Assembly: GCA_016213325.1 (NCBI GenBank)
Contig: JACRAY010000014.1
Location: forward strand, 310,001-374,000
Reading direction: 5' to 3'
Length of the DNA: 64,000 nt
Source of the DNA: Burkholderiales bacterium
GTDB lineage: Bacteria > Pseudomonadota > Gammaproteobacteria > Burkholderiales > Burkholderiaceae_C
The translations under genes were made by a program, and so were the position numbers. The notes beneath the pieces are model-generated. The model saw only the letters and a program-made list of their open reading frames with translations, made no database searches and was not told where the DNA came from. Positions within the stretch are counted from its first letter, which is position 1, and each line of letters starts with the position of its first letter. Below are positions 20,543 through 28,950 of this stretch, piece after piece.

Positions 20543-21781
20543 TTACTTGGATGACAGTCGCAGGCCCACAGCATAGATGTTCGTGGCGGCCCCCTGTGCG
20601 GACGAGCCGTACCGGGCCGCCGCGCCGTTGCCCACTCGCACTGCCAGCGCGAACACACCGACCATGTCGTTCACGGCCAGCATCGCGCCCACGGCCGTCT
20701 GGTGGCCGCCCAGGCCGTTGGTGCTGCAGGCCACGCCGCCACTCAGCCCGCAAGAGCCCGCCGTGGCGCGCGCATGGTGCGCGGCGAGCCGCAGCTGCTT
20801 GCTCCAGCGGTACTCCACGCTCACTTGCCCGGTGGTATTGCCGTACTCACGGAACTTGCCGGCGAGTGCCGCGGTGTCGTCCTCGGTGTAGCGCAGCCGC
20901 GCCACGTCGGCGCCGACGCGCCACGGGCCGTCGGTCCAGGCCCCGCTGAGCCGCCAGCCCTGGTCACGCGAACGCGCGCTGGCCGGCAGGTTGCGGATGG
21001 ACGTGGCCGCGGGCACGGACGTGCCCAGGCTCATGGGCAGCCAGTCCTTGTGGACTTCGGTAGCCAGCGCTGCGTACCACGGACCGTCGCGCCATTGCAA
21101 CGAAACGGCGCTGAGCGAGGGCTCCAGGTGCGGCAGCGTGTCCACTGGTTCGGTCGAATGGGACACGCCCACGTTGAAACCGCGCCATGCGGGGCTGAGC
21201 CAGGCCCACATGTGGTTGACGCGGTTGTTGAAGGTGGTGGGGCCGGCCGCGCTCCAGCCGACGCCGGACACCACGCGCGCGGTCGACACGATGTTGCCTG
21301 AGCTGATGCCCAGCATGCGCACCGGGTCGCCCGCTTCCTTGTACATGGTGTCGAACTGGCCGTAGGTGAGCCGCCCCAGCATCGGGTGCTCGGCGTACAC
21401 GTACGCATCGCGCGTGCGGAAGTTCTCCCTGAACTTGCCCCGCAGGTCGATCTCGCCCTGCACGTCGTAGCCGACCGTGACGGGGCCGGGCCTGAGCTGA
21501 CCGCGAAAACCGATGTACGAGTTGGACCACTGCTCTCCCACCAGCGTCGCGCGCGGCGCCACATTCGAGGTGAGCGCGGTGCGGTCGTTGCGCAGCGTGC
21601 CCATGTTGCCGACGTCGGCGCCGCTGGTGGACGGCGTCGCGTAGTGCTGCACCTTCATCTCCGGGTACAGCCGGTAGTGAAACTCGATGGGGGGCTGCGG
21701 TTCGTCCGCGAGGGCTGGGAAAGGAAGGAGAAGGAGGATTGGGAGGACGCCGCTTGCCGTTTTCGTCATGCGGCGCAGCAT
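20543..21781 (-). CDS. Outer-membrane porin
   Basis: 412 residues with a signal peptide (MLRRMTKTASGVLPILLLLPFPALA, cleavage before DE) and amphipathic strands typical of Gram-negative general porins: SYIGFRGQL, GEIDLRGKFRENFRTRDAYVYAEHPMLGRLTYGQFD, and a closing strand ATNIYAVGLRLSSK ending in lysine. The YIGFRG...GRLTYGQFD motif pair is characteristic of betaproteobacterial porins. Start is uncertain: ATG at 21781 or 21769, or TTG at 21826; none has a good Shine-Dalgarno. First gene of the porin/ATP-grasp/Bug/TctAB/methyltransferase operon, so it probably passes that operon's solute through the outer membrane. Confidence 0.85.
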   Translation of the reverse strand: MLRRMTKTASGVLPILLLLPFPALADEPQPPIEFHYRLYPEMKVQHYATPSTSGADVGNMGTLRNDRTALTSNVAPRATLVGEQWSNSYIGFRGQLRPGPVTVGYDVQGEIDLRGKFRENFRTRDAYVYAEHPMLGRLTYGQFDTMYKEAGDPVRMLGISSGNIVSTARVVSGVGWSAAGPTTFNNRVNHMWAWLSPAWRGFNVGVSHSTEPVDTLPHLEPSLSAVSLQWRDGPWYAALATEVHKDWLPMSLGTSVPAATSIRNLPASARSRDQGWRLSGAWTDGPWRVGADVARLRYTEDDTAALAGKFREYGNTTGQVSVEYRWSKQLRLAAHHARATAGSCGLSGGVACSTNGLGGHQTAVGAMLAVNDMVGVFALAVRVGNGAAARYGSSAQGAATNIYAVGLRLSSK

Positions 21782-21783
21782 CG

Positions 21784-21805
21784 TTGACGGCCGAGCTGCC
21801 GTCAA
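21784..21805. promoter_or_regulatory. Perfect inverted repeat in front of the porin operon
   Basis: Eight-base arms TTGACGGC (21784-21791) and GCCGTCAA (21798-21805) with a 6-base spacer. It ends two bases before the preferred porin ATG. It could be an operator or an RNA hairpin controlling translation of the first gene. TTGACG also resembles a -35 box, but no matching -10 was found. Confidence 0.5.
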
Positions 21806-21831
21806 TAGGAAGTAGTAGTGAGGCAAGGAGG

Positions 21832-21918
21832 TGGTGCGCGGGGTCGGACTCGAACCGACACGCCCGTGAAGGCGTCAGGACCTAAACCTGGTGCGTCTAC
21901 CAATTTCGCCACCCGCGC
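21832..21918 (-). tRNA. tRNA-Leu (anticodon TAG)
   Basis: 87 nt with encoded CCA. Acceptor GCGCGGG/CCCGCGC, D-arm GGCGAAATTGGTAGACGC, anticodon arm CCAGGTTTAGGTCCTGA with TAG, variable arm CGCC/GGCG, T-loop TTCGAGT. It is followed on the same strand by the porin operon, with no terminator seen between. Confidence 0.97.
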
Positions 21919-21956
21919 TCTCGGACCCGGCGCCTGATTCCGGTGAGCCCGTGATT

Positions 21957-24900
21957 TTAAACCGGCGCGGGCCCGGGCGCTTCGCGCCGCACCCGGAACC
22001 ACGCCGCGTACATCGCCGGCAGGGCCAGCAGCGTGAGCACGGTCGCCACGACCAGCCCGCCCATGATGGCCACCGCCATCGGCCCCCAGAACACCGAGCG
22101 TGACAGCGGGATCATCGCCAGCACTGCCGCCGCTGCGGTCAGCACGATGGGGCGCGCACGCCGCACGGCCGACTCCACGATGGCGTCCCATGCAGGCACA
22201 CCGCGTGCGCGGTCCTGCTCGATCTGGTCGATGAGGATCACCGAGTTGCGCTGGATCATGCCCATCAGCGCGATCACGCCGAGCAGCGCCACGAAGCCGA
22301 AGGGCCGGTCCAGCAGCAGCAGCGCACCGGCCACCCCGGCGATGCCCAGCGGGCCGGTCAGGAACACCAGCATGGCGCGGCTGAAGCTCTGGAGCTGCAG
22401 CATGAGCAGGGTGAAGATGAGAAAGCCGGCGATCGGCAGTCCCGTCACGATGGAGCCGGAGCCCTTGCCGCTCTCCTCCACCGCGCCCGCCACCTGGATG
22501 CGGTAGCCCTGCGTCCACTTGCCTTCCAGTGCTCGCAGCTTGGGCAGCAGTTCGTTGGTGACGGTGGCGCCTTGCATGCCCTCGACCACGTCCGACTGCA
22601 CCGTGATGGCGTAGTTGCGGCCCTCGCGCCAGATCACGCCCGGCTCCCACGCGAACACCGGCCTGGCGATCTGCGTGAGCGGGATCGACTTGCCCGATGC
22701 CGTCGGCAGGTAGGCGTTGCCCAGGTCGGTGAGCGCATTGCGCTCGTCGGCGGGCTGCCGCAGCACGATGTCGATCAGCTTGTCGCCTTCGCGGTACTGG
22801 CCAACCGAGGTGCCGGCCAGGATGGTCTTGCTCGCCTGAGCGATCGACTGGCTGGTGACGCCGAGTGCTCGCGCCTTGGCCTGGTCGACCTCGAGGCGCA
22901 GCACCTTCACCGACTCATTCCAGTTGTCGTTGACACCGCGCGTGTTGGGGCTGGCGCGCATGGCGGCCTTGACCTGGTCGGCGTGCTCGCGCAGCTGCGC
23001 CGGGTCGGGCCCGACCACGCGGAACATCACCGGGTAAGGCACCGGAGGCCCGTTGGGCAGCAGCGTCACGCGGCCACGCACCTCGGGAAACTCCTGCGCC
23101 AGCAGCGTGGGCAAGTGCTTGCGCAACGATTCGCGCGTCTTCAGGTCCTGCGGCATCACGACCAGCTGCGACACGTTGGTCTGCGGAAACACCTGGTCCA
23201 GCGGCAGGTAGAAGCGCGGTACGCCCGAGCCGACCCAGGTGGCCACCGACTTCACCCCGGTCTCGCGCATCAGGCGCTGCTCGACGCGCCGGGCCACTTC
23301 CTCGTTGGCGGCGAACGACGTGCCTTCCGGCGACCACAGCGCCACCAGGATCTCGGGCCGGCTCGAGTCGGGGAAGAACTGCTGCTGAACCTTGCCCATG
23401 CCGGCGATGCCCAGCACGAAGGTGAGCACGGTCGCGCCTATCGTCAGCCAGCGGTGTTCCACGCACCAGTCCACCAGCCGGCGGAAGTTGCGGTAGAACG
23501 GCGTGTCGAAGTGCTCGTGGTGCTCGCTGGATACCGGCTTGGCTTTCAGCAGCAGCGTGCCGAGGTAGGGCACGAAGTAGACCGACACGAACCAGCTGAG
23601 CACCAGCGCGATCACCGTCACCGCGAAGATCGCGAAGGTGTATTCGCCCACGGTGGACTTCGCCATGCCGATGGGCAGGAAGCCCGCAGCCGTGATGAGC
23701 GTGCCGGTGAGCATGGGCATCGCGGTGACTTCGTAGGCGAAGGTGGCGGCGCGCACCTTGTCGTAGCCCTCTTCCATCTTCCGCACCATCATTTCCACCG
23801 CGATGATGGCGTCGTCCACCAGCAGGCCCAGCGCGATGATCAGCGAGCCGAGCGATATCTTGTGCAGCCCGATGCCCCAGTAGTTCATCGCCAGGAAGGT
23901 CACGGCCAGCACCAGCGGGATCGTGATGCCCACCACCAGGCCGGGCCGCATGTCGATGTAGTAGCGCTTCCACAGCGGCAGCGCGAGCGCGTCGGGGCGC
24001 TTGTGCAGGCCCAGCGCCACGAAGCTCACGGCCAGCACGATCACGATGGCCTCGACGAGCGTGCGCACGAATTCGTTGACCGAATTGGCGACGGCGCGCG
24101 GCTGGTCCTGCACCTGCACGAGCTTGATGCCCGCGGGCAGGCTGTCCTCGATGCGGTTGAAGGCGGCCTTGAGCGAGCCGCCCAGCCGGATGATGTCGCC
24201 GCCCTTGGCCATGGAGACGCCCAGCGCGATCACTTCCTTGCCCTGGTTGCGCACCTTCACGAGCGGCGGGTCGACGTAGCCGCGCTTGATCTCGGCGATG
24301 TCGCCGAGTTTCAGCTGGTTGCCCGACGTTCCGCGAATCGGCATCGCCGCCAGTTGTTCAACCGCTTCGAACTGGCCGCCCACGCGCACCTGCACGATGT
24401 CCAGCGGCGTCTGCACCGCGCCGGCCGACTCCACCGCGTTCTGCTGGCCGAGCTGCCCCACCACCTGCCCGATGTCCAGGCCCAGCTGCGACAGGCGCTT
24501 CTGCGAGATCTCGACGTACAGCTTCTCGTCCTGCACGCCGAACAGTTCGACCTTGGCGACGTCGGGCACGCGCAGCAGCTGCTGGCGCACGTCGTCGGCA
24601 AACGACTTGAGTTCGGCGTAGTTGAAGCCCGGCTCGGCCTCCAGCGCGTAGATCACGCCGTACACGTCGCCGAATTCGTCGTTGAAGAACGGGCCCTGGA
24701 TGCCCGGCGGCAGCGTGAAGCGCATGTCGCCGACCTTCTTGCGCACCGTGTACCAGACGTTGGGCACGTCGGAGGGCTTCGAGGAGTCCTTGATCTGGAA
24801 GATGATCTGCGACTCGCCCGGTTTCGAATAGCTGCGGATGATGTCGGCGTACGGCACTTCCTGCAGCGTGCGCTCGATCTTGTCGGTGACCTGCTCGGCC

Positions 24901-25103
24901 ACCTGCTGCGCGGTGGCGCCGGGCCAGTAGGTGCGCACGACCATCGCGCGGAAGGTGAAAGGCGGGTCTTCGTCCTGCCCCAGCTGGAAGTAGGCGGCGA
25001 CGCCCAGCAGCATGAGCACCACCATGAGGTAGCGGGTCAGGGCCGGGTGTTCCAGCGCCCAGCGCGAGAGGTTGAACCGCGTGCGGTCCTCGGTATCCGT
25101 CAT
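21957..25103 (-). CDS. RND efflux transporter permease (AcrB-like family)
   Basis: 1048 residues, full length. Inner-membrane proton-driven multidrug/solute exporter. The N-terminus LEHPALTRYLMVVLMLLGVAAYFQLGQDEDPPFTFRAMVV (first helix, then the DPPF motif) marks the RND branch with QDEDPPFT rather than classical AcrB. TM4 region: LGLLVDDAIIAVEMMVRKMEEG with the proton-relay aspartate pair. Two large periplasmic loops and a C-terminal VTGLPIAGFLIFTLLMLQLQSFSRA helix bundle are visible. Seven bases downstream of the adaptor gene. No outer-membrane channel gene follows, so it must borrow one from elsewhere. Confidence 0.95.
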   Translation of the reverse strand: MTDTEDRTRFNLSRWALEHPALTRYLMVVLMLLGVAAYFQLGQDEDPPFTFRAMVVRTYWPGATAQQVAEQVTDKIERTLQEVPYADIIRSYSKPGESQIIFQIKDSSKPSDVPNVWYTVRKKVGDMRFTLPPGIQGPFFNDEFGDVYGVIYALEAEPGFNYAELKSFADDVRQQLLRVPDVAKVELFGVQDEKLYVEISQKRLSQLGLDIGQVVGQLGQQNAVESAGAVQTPLDIVQVRVGGQFEAVEQLAAMPIRGTSGNQLKLGDIAEIKRGYVDPPLVKVRNQGKEVIALGVSMAKGGDIIRLGGSLKAAFNRIEDSLPAGIKLVQVQDQPRAVANSVNEFVRTLVEAIVIVLAVSFVALGLHKRPDALALPLWKRYYIDMRPGLVVGITIPLVLAVTFLAMNYWGIGLHKISLGSLIIALGLLVDDAIIAVEMMVRKMEEGYDKVRAATFAYEVTAMPMLTGTLITAAGFLPIGMAKSTVGEYTFAIFAVTVIALVLSWFVSVYFVPYLGTLLLKAKPVSSEHHEHFDTPFYRNFRRLVDWCVEHRWLTIGATVLTFVLGIAGMGKVQQQFFPDSSRPEILVALWSPEGTSFAANEEVARRVEQRLMRETGVKSVATWVGSGVPRFYLPLDQVFPQTNVSQLVVMPQDLKTRESLRKHLPTLLAQEFPEVRGRVTLLPNGPPVPYPVMFRVVGPDPAQLREHADQVKAAMRASPNTRGVNDNWNESVKVLRLEVDQAKARALGVTSQSIAQASKTILAGTSVGQYREGDKLIDIVLRQPADERNALTDLGNAYLPTASGKSIPLTQIARPVFAWEPGVIWREGRNYAITVQSDVVEGMQGATVTNELLPKLRALEGKWTQGYRIQVAGAVEESGKGSGSIVTGLPIAGFLIFTLLMLQLQSFSRAMLVFLTGPLGIAGVAGALLLLDRPFGFVALLGVIALMGMIQRNSVILIDQIEQDRARGVPAWDAIVESAVRRARPIVLTAAAAVLAMIPLSRSVFWGPMAVAIMGGLVVATVLTLLALPAMYAAWFRVRREAPGPAPV

Positions 25104-25110
25104 GCCCGCC

Positions 25111-26262
25111 TCACTGCGTGATGGAGGCGGACTGGCCGGTCGAAACCTTGGCCACCGGCGGGTTGGACGACGAGCGTTCCTGCCAGATCGTCACTTTCTG
25201 CCCCGGCGACAGCACGTGCACGCCGGCCGACACGACCAGCATGCCGGGCTCGAGGCCCGATGCGATGACCGCTTCGTTGCCGTCGGCCGTGGCGACCACG
25301 ACCGGCTGCGACCTGACCGTCATGGTGGCGCGATCCAGCACCCACACGGCGGTGCCCTTGCCTTCCTGGCGCAGCGCGCTGGTGGGCAGCTTGATCACCG
25401 GCACGCCCGCGAGGCCGAGGACCTGCGGCACGACGCTGGCGGTAGCGCCCAGCGGCGGCTGCAGCGCGCCTTCCAGTGCGACCTTCACGGCATAAGTCCG
25501 CGTCACCGGGTCGGCGCTGGCTGCGACTTCGCGGATCTTGCCCTTGAGGCTGCCGGGGCCGGACCACACCTTCACCGTGACCTCCGAGCCCTGCTTCAGG
25601 GCAACGACCTTGTCTTCGGGCACCGAAAACACGACGTCGCGCGGGCCGTCCTGGGCGATGCGCACCACTGGCGTTCCGGCTGCGACCACCTGCCCGGGCT
25701 CGGCCTCGACGGCGGTGACGACACCGGACACGTCGGCAACTAGCGTCGTGTAGGCAGCCTGGTTGCCTTGCGATGCGAGCTGCGCCTTGGCCTGGTCGAG
25801 CTGCGCCTGTGCGGCCTTCAGCGCGGTTTCGCGCCGCTCCAGCTCGGCGCCGCTGATGAAATTCTGCTCGCGCAGCGTGACGTAGCGCTTGTGGTCGGCA
25901 GCGGCCAGGTCACGGTTGGTGGAAGCGGCCGCGACCTGCGCGCGCGCCGCTTCGGCAGCCAGCCGATAGTCTTGCGGGTCCAACTGGGCCAGCACCGTGC
26001 CGGCCTTCACTTGCTGGCCGAGCTCCACGTTGCGCTTGACGAGCTTGCCGGCCACGCGAAAGCCCAGCCTCGACTCGACACGCGCCCGCACTTCGCCCGA
26101 GAACTCGTGGCCCGACTGGAACGCGCTGGCGCCGACGGTCATCACCTTGACGGCGCGTATGGGTTCGGGCGGTGCTTCACCCTTGGAGCAAGCGGCCAGC
26201 AGGAAAGCTGCTGCAAGCACAGCCAGGGGCAGGCGCAGGGGGGAGAAGTTGACGGGCATCAT
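25111..26262 (-). CDS. RND efflux periplasmic adaptor (membrane fusion protein)
   Basis: 383 residues. Lipoprotein signal with lipobox LLAACS (cysteine near 25). HlyD/AcrA-type architecture: beta-barrel/lipoyl half-motif RVESRLGFRVAGKLVKRNVELGQQVKAGTVLAQLDPQDY, a helical hairpin rich in Ala/Gln (LAAEAARAQVAAASTNRDLA; LERRETALKAAQAQLDQAKAQLA) and the second lipoyl half VVTAVEAEPGQVVAAGTPVVRIA. It links the RND permease to an outer-membrane channel. First gene of the pair; its promoter and operator lie at 26301-26346. Confidence 0.94.
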   Translation of the reverse strand: MMPVNFSPLRLPLAVLAAAFLLAACSKGEAPPEPIRAVKVMTVGASAFQSGHEFSGEVRARVESRLGFRVAGKLVKRNVELGQQVKAGTVLAQLDPQDYRLAAEAARAQVAAASTNRDLAAADHKRYVTLREQNFISGAELERRETALKAAQAQLDQAKAQLASQGNQAAYTTLVADVSGVVTAVEAEPGQVVAAGTPVVRIAQDGPRDVVFSVPEDKVVALKQGSEVTVKVWSGPGSLKGKIREVAASADPVTRTYAVKVALEGALQPPLGATASVVPQVLGLAGVPVIKLPTSALRQEGKGTAVWVLDRATMTVRSQPVVVATADGNEAVIASGLEPGMLVVSAGVHVLSPGQKVTIWQERSSSNPPVAKVSTGQSASITQ

Positions 26263-26300
26263 GGTGGCGAGCGTGCGAAAGTACTGGAATTGAAAGTTAA

Positions 26301-26318
26301 TGACTGACTGGTTAGTAA
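26301..26318. promoter_or_regulatory. TetR-type operator in front of the RND efflux operon
   Basis: Imperfect palindrome TGACTGACTGGTTAGTAA; the reverse strand TTACTAACCAGTCAGTCA agrees at most positions. This is the TNACTNACC-type site bound by AcrR-like TetR repressors of efflux pumps. It overlaps the -10 box of the divergently read efflux promoter. No TetR gene is present in the window. Confidence 0.6.
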
Positions 26319-26346
26319 TCTAGGGGATAACCCTTGAGCTTGTCAA
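26317..26346 (-). promoter_or_regulatory. Sigma-70 promoter of the RND efflux operon
   Basis: On the minus strand a perfect -35 TTGACA (26341-26346), 18-base spacer and -10 TAGATT (26317-26322, 4 of 6). Transcription would start near 26310, about 50 bases before the adaptor start. The TetR-type operator covers the -10 and start region, as expected for repression. Confidence 0.65.
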
Positions 26347-26368
26347 GCGACAATTCCGCGCGACGCTC

Positions 26369-27316
26369 ATGGCCAATCCCCTGACCGCCCCCCTCCCCCT
26401 GCTGCGCAGCGTCTCGCGGTCGTTCTACCTGTCCATCCGCCTGCTGCCGGCCGGCTTGCGCGCGCCCATTGCGCTGGCCTACCTGCTTGCGCGAGCCGCC
26501 GATACGGTGGCCGATTCAGGGACCGCCGATGCAGCGCGCCGCCTGGCCGTGCTCGCGAGCCTGGGCGCGGCCTTCGAGTCGCTGGGCGTCGAAAAGGCCC
26601 TGCGCGATGAACTGCTGGCCCTGGCCGATTTGCAGCCGGACCCTGCCGAAGCGCAGTTGCTGCGACAGGCAGACGCCGCCGTTGCCTCGCTGAGCTTGCT
26701 GGCCGAGAGTGACCGGGCCCACGTGCAGGGCGTGCTGTGGCACATCGTGCGCGGACAAAGGCTGGACCTCGAGCGCTTTCCGGGGACGCTGCACGACGCG
26801 GCCACGCTGGAGGAGTACACCTACCTGGTCGCCGGCTGCGTCGGCGAATTCTGGACCGACATCTGTGCCGCGCACCTCGAGGATTTCGCCCGGCTGCCCC
26901 ATGGGCGCATGCGTGAACTGGGCCGCTCCTTCGGCAGCGGCCTGCAGTTGGTCAACATCATCCGCGACGCCGGTGCCGACCTGGCGGCCGGCCGCTGCTA
27001 CTTCCCCGCGGATGAAATCGCGGCGGTGGGGCTGGAGTCGGTGTGGACGGGCTGGCAGGCCATCGCGCGGGAGCGCGTGGCCGACGGCATGGCTTATGCG
27101 CAGGCGGTGAACTCGCGGCGCGTGCGGGCCGCCGTGGCGCTGCCCGCGATCCTGGGCATCCGCACGCTGGCGCTGGTGCGCGAAACCGGGCCCGCGGCCC
27201 TCACGCAGCGCGTGAAAGTGCCGCGCCACGAGGTGCGAGCCATCCTGCTGCGCATGGCCGTATCGCTGGCGGGGCGCGAGGCGGTGTGCGCCGAATGGGA
27301 CAATCGCGCGCGATGA
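26369..27316 (+). CDS. Squalene/phytoene synthase family enzyme (squalene-synthase-like)
   Basis: 315 residues. Condenses two prenyl diphosphates, most likely farnesyl diphosphate. SVSRSFYLSIRLLPAGLRAP followed by LARAADTVAD (first Asp-rich motif) looks like eukaryote-type squalene synthases (VSRSFxxxI ... RAxDTVxD) rather than HpnC, which starts differently. Also visible are YTYLVAGCVGEFWTD and GLQLVNIIRDAGADLAAGRCYFP (second Asp-rich motif). Overlaps hpnD by ATGA, so the two work together, probably towards squalene or hopanoids. The ATG at 26369 follows the divergent efflux promoter region; no strong Shine-Dalgarno seen. Confidence 0.85.
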   Translation: MANPLTAPLPLLRSVSRSFYLSIRLLPAGLRAPIALAYLLARAADTVADSGTADAARRLAVLASLGAAFESLGVEKALRDELLALADLQPDPAEAQLLRQADAAVASLSLLAESDRAHVQGVLWHIVRGQRLDLERFPGTLHDAATLEEYTYLVAGCVGEFWTDICAAHLEDFARLPHGRMRELGRSFGSGLQLVNIIRDAGADLAAGRCYFPADEIAAVGLESVWTGWQAIARERVADGMAYAQAVNSRRVRAAVALPAILGIRTLALVRETGPAALTQRVKVPRHEVRAILLRMAVSLAGREAVCAEWDNRAR

Positions 27317-28152
27317 CGCCCCAACAGTACGTGCAGGACAAGGCTGCGAAGTCCGGCAGCAGCTTCTACTACGCCTTCCTGTTCCTGCCGCCGGAACGCC
27401 GCGCCGCGATCACCGCCTTCTATGCCTTCTGCCGCGAAGTCGACGACGTGGTGGACGAAGTGACCGAGCCCGACATCGCCCAGCGCAAGCTCGCCTGGTG
27501 GGACGGCGAGGTGGCGCAGGCTTTCGCCGGCCATCCCTCGCACCCCGTGATGCAGGCCTTGATGCCTTGCGTGCCGGCCTTCGGCATCGAAGAGTCGCAG
27601 CTGCACCACGTGATCCAGGGCTGCCGCATGGACCTGGAGCAGACGCGCTACCTCGACTTCGCGGGCCTGCAGCACTATTGCCACCTGGTGGCGGGCGTGG
27701 TGGGGGAGGTGTCGGCGCGCATCTTCGGCCAGACGCAGGCGGCCACCACCGAATTCGCCCACAAGCTGGGCGAGGCGTTCCAGCTCACCAACATCATCCG
27801 CGACGTCGGCGAAGACGCGATGCGCGGGCGCATCTACCTGCCCATCGACGAGCTGCAGCGCTTCGACGTGAAGGCGCACGAGATCCTGGAGCGCAAGTAC
27901 TCGGACCGCTTCACGGCGCTCATGCGCTTCCAGGCCGGGCGCGCGCATGCGCGCTACGACGAGGCCCTGGCGCTGCTGCCGGCGCAGGACCGCCGCGCCC
28001 AGAAGCCGGGGCTGATGATGGCCAGCATCTACCGCACGCTGCTGCGCGAGATCGAAAGCGATGGGTTCAAGGTGCTGCACCAGCGGGTGTCGCTGACGCC
28101 TCTGCGCAAGCTGTGGCTGGCGTGGAAGGTGCAGGCGCTGGGGCGGATGTGA
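27313..28152 (+). CDS. hpnD: Presqualene diphosphate synthase HpnD
   Basis: 279 residues. Joins two farnesyl diphosphates to presqualene diphosphate, the first committed step to squalene in the bacterial HpnCDE route. Motifs: SSFYYAFLFLPPERRAAITAFYAFCREVDDVVDE (first Asp-rich motif), YCHLVAGVVGEVSARIFG and AFQLTNIIRDVGEDAMRGRIYLP (second Asp-rich motif). The C-terminal MMASIYRTLLREIESDGFKVL is typical of HpnD. Start ATG overlaps the preceding stop (ATGA). No hpnE follows; a REP-like doublet occupies the downstream gap. Confidence 0.93.
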   Translation: MTPQQYVQDKAAKSGSSFYYAFLFLPPERRAAITAFYAFCREVDDVVDEVTEPDIAQRKLAWWDGEVAQAFAGHPSHPVMQALMPCVPAFGIEESQLHHVIQGCRMDLEQTRYLDFAGLQHYCHLVAGVVGEVSARIFGQTQAATTEFAHKLGEAFQLTNIIRDVGEDAMRGRIYLPIDELQRFDVKAHEILERKYSDRFTALMRFQAGRAHARYDEALALLPAQDRRAQKPGLMMASIYRTLLREIESDGFKVLHQRVSLTPLRKLWLAWKVQALGRM

Positions 28153-28238
28153 GAGGGCTGGGGTTGCACCCCAGCCTACGGGGACCGGCGTGTAAGGCGG
28201 ATGCAGCCTCGTAGGTTGGGGTGAAACCCCAGCTCTCA
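28151..28238. repeat. REP-like doublet (two copies in inverted orientation)
   Basis: Copy A at 28156-28180 (head on the right) and copy B at 28210-28233 (head on the left) face each other. Together with GAGAG/CTCTC at the outer ends they form a larger imperfect inverted repeat of about 88 bp. It begins at the hpnD stop codon and ends just before the stop of the convergent HAD gene, so it may act as a two-way terminator. Confidence 0.75.
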
Positions 28239-28240
28239 CC

Positions 28241-28933
28241 CTACCGGAACAACTCCACCAGCTCCGTCAGGTTCGCCAGCTGCACATGCGGCTCCATCTC
28301 GTGCGGCCACATGTGTTCCGACCGGTTCACCCACGCGGCCTGCATGCCGGCATTCAGCGCGCCCAGCGCGTCCAGCGTGGCGTCGTCGCCCACATGCAGC
28401 ATGTCCTCGGGCAGCATGTCGACCGCGCCCGCCGCCGCATGGAAGATGCGCGGGTCGGGCTTGCCGACGCCGAAGGCGCGGGCGTTGATCGCGGCCCTGA
28501 ACAGCGGCGCCAGCCCGATGCGGTCGAGGTCGGCATTGCCGTTGGAGATGCTCACGATGGGAAACCGGGCGGCCAGGAAGTCCAGCGCCGGCCGCGCATC
28601 GTCGAACAGCACGACGCGCTGCCGCTCCGCGAAGAACACGTCGAACGCCTGGTCCGCCATCAGCGGGTTCTCGCCCGCACGATACAGCGCAAGGCGGATC
28701 GACTCGCGCCGGATCGCGCTCATGTCGTGTTTGAGCTCGGGTTTGGACTGCGCCATGTAGTCGCGGATTTCGCGCAGCGCCGAGGGGCTGGAGAACAGAG
28801 CGGCGGCCATCGGCGCGTGTTCCACCAGCCAGTCGTGCAGCGCTTTTTCGGCGCGCTCGATCGTCGGCCAGATGGGCCACAACGTGTCATCGAGGTCGAT
28901 CGAGATCGCCTTGACCTTCCGGACGTCCAGCAT
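28241..28933 (-). CDS. HAD-superfamily hydrolase
   Basis: 230 residues with all four haloacid dehalogenase motifs: DLDDTLWP (nucleophile Asp), SISNGNAD (motif II Ser), GKPDPRIF (motif III Lys) and HVGDDATLDALGA (motif IV acids). A helical cap lies between motifs I and II. Probably a small-molecule phosphatase of the YigB/5-amino-6-(5-phosphoribitylamino)uracil phosphatase-like kind; substrate not determined. The ATG at 28933 places the nucleophile about 14 residues from the N-terminus; the longer frame adds six codons. Divergent from hemH with 17 bases between starts. Confidence 0.9.
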   Translation of the reverse strand: MLDVRKVKAISIDLDDTLWPIWPTIERAEKALHDWLVEHAPMAAALFSSPSALREIRDYMAQSKPELKHDMSAIRRESIRLALYRAGENPLMADQAFDVFFAERQRVVLFDDARPALDFLAARFPIVSISNGNADLDRIGLAPLFRAAINARAFGVGKPDPRIFHAAAGAVDMLPEDMLHVGDDATLDALGALNAGMQAAWVNRSEHMWPHEMEPHVQLANLTELVELFR

Positions 28934-28950
28934 CCGGCGAGAATAACCCA

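Noticed and set aside
22572..25121. An 849-codon plus-strand frame antisense to the RND permease
   Set aside because: Composition is typical of antisense shadow (His, Arg, Leu); no motifs.
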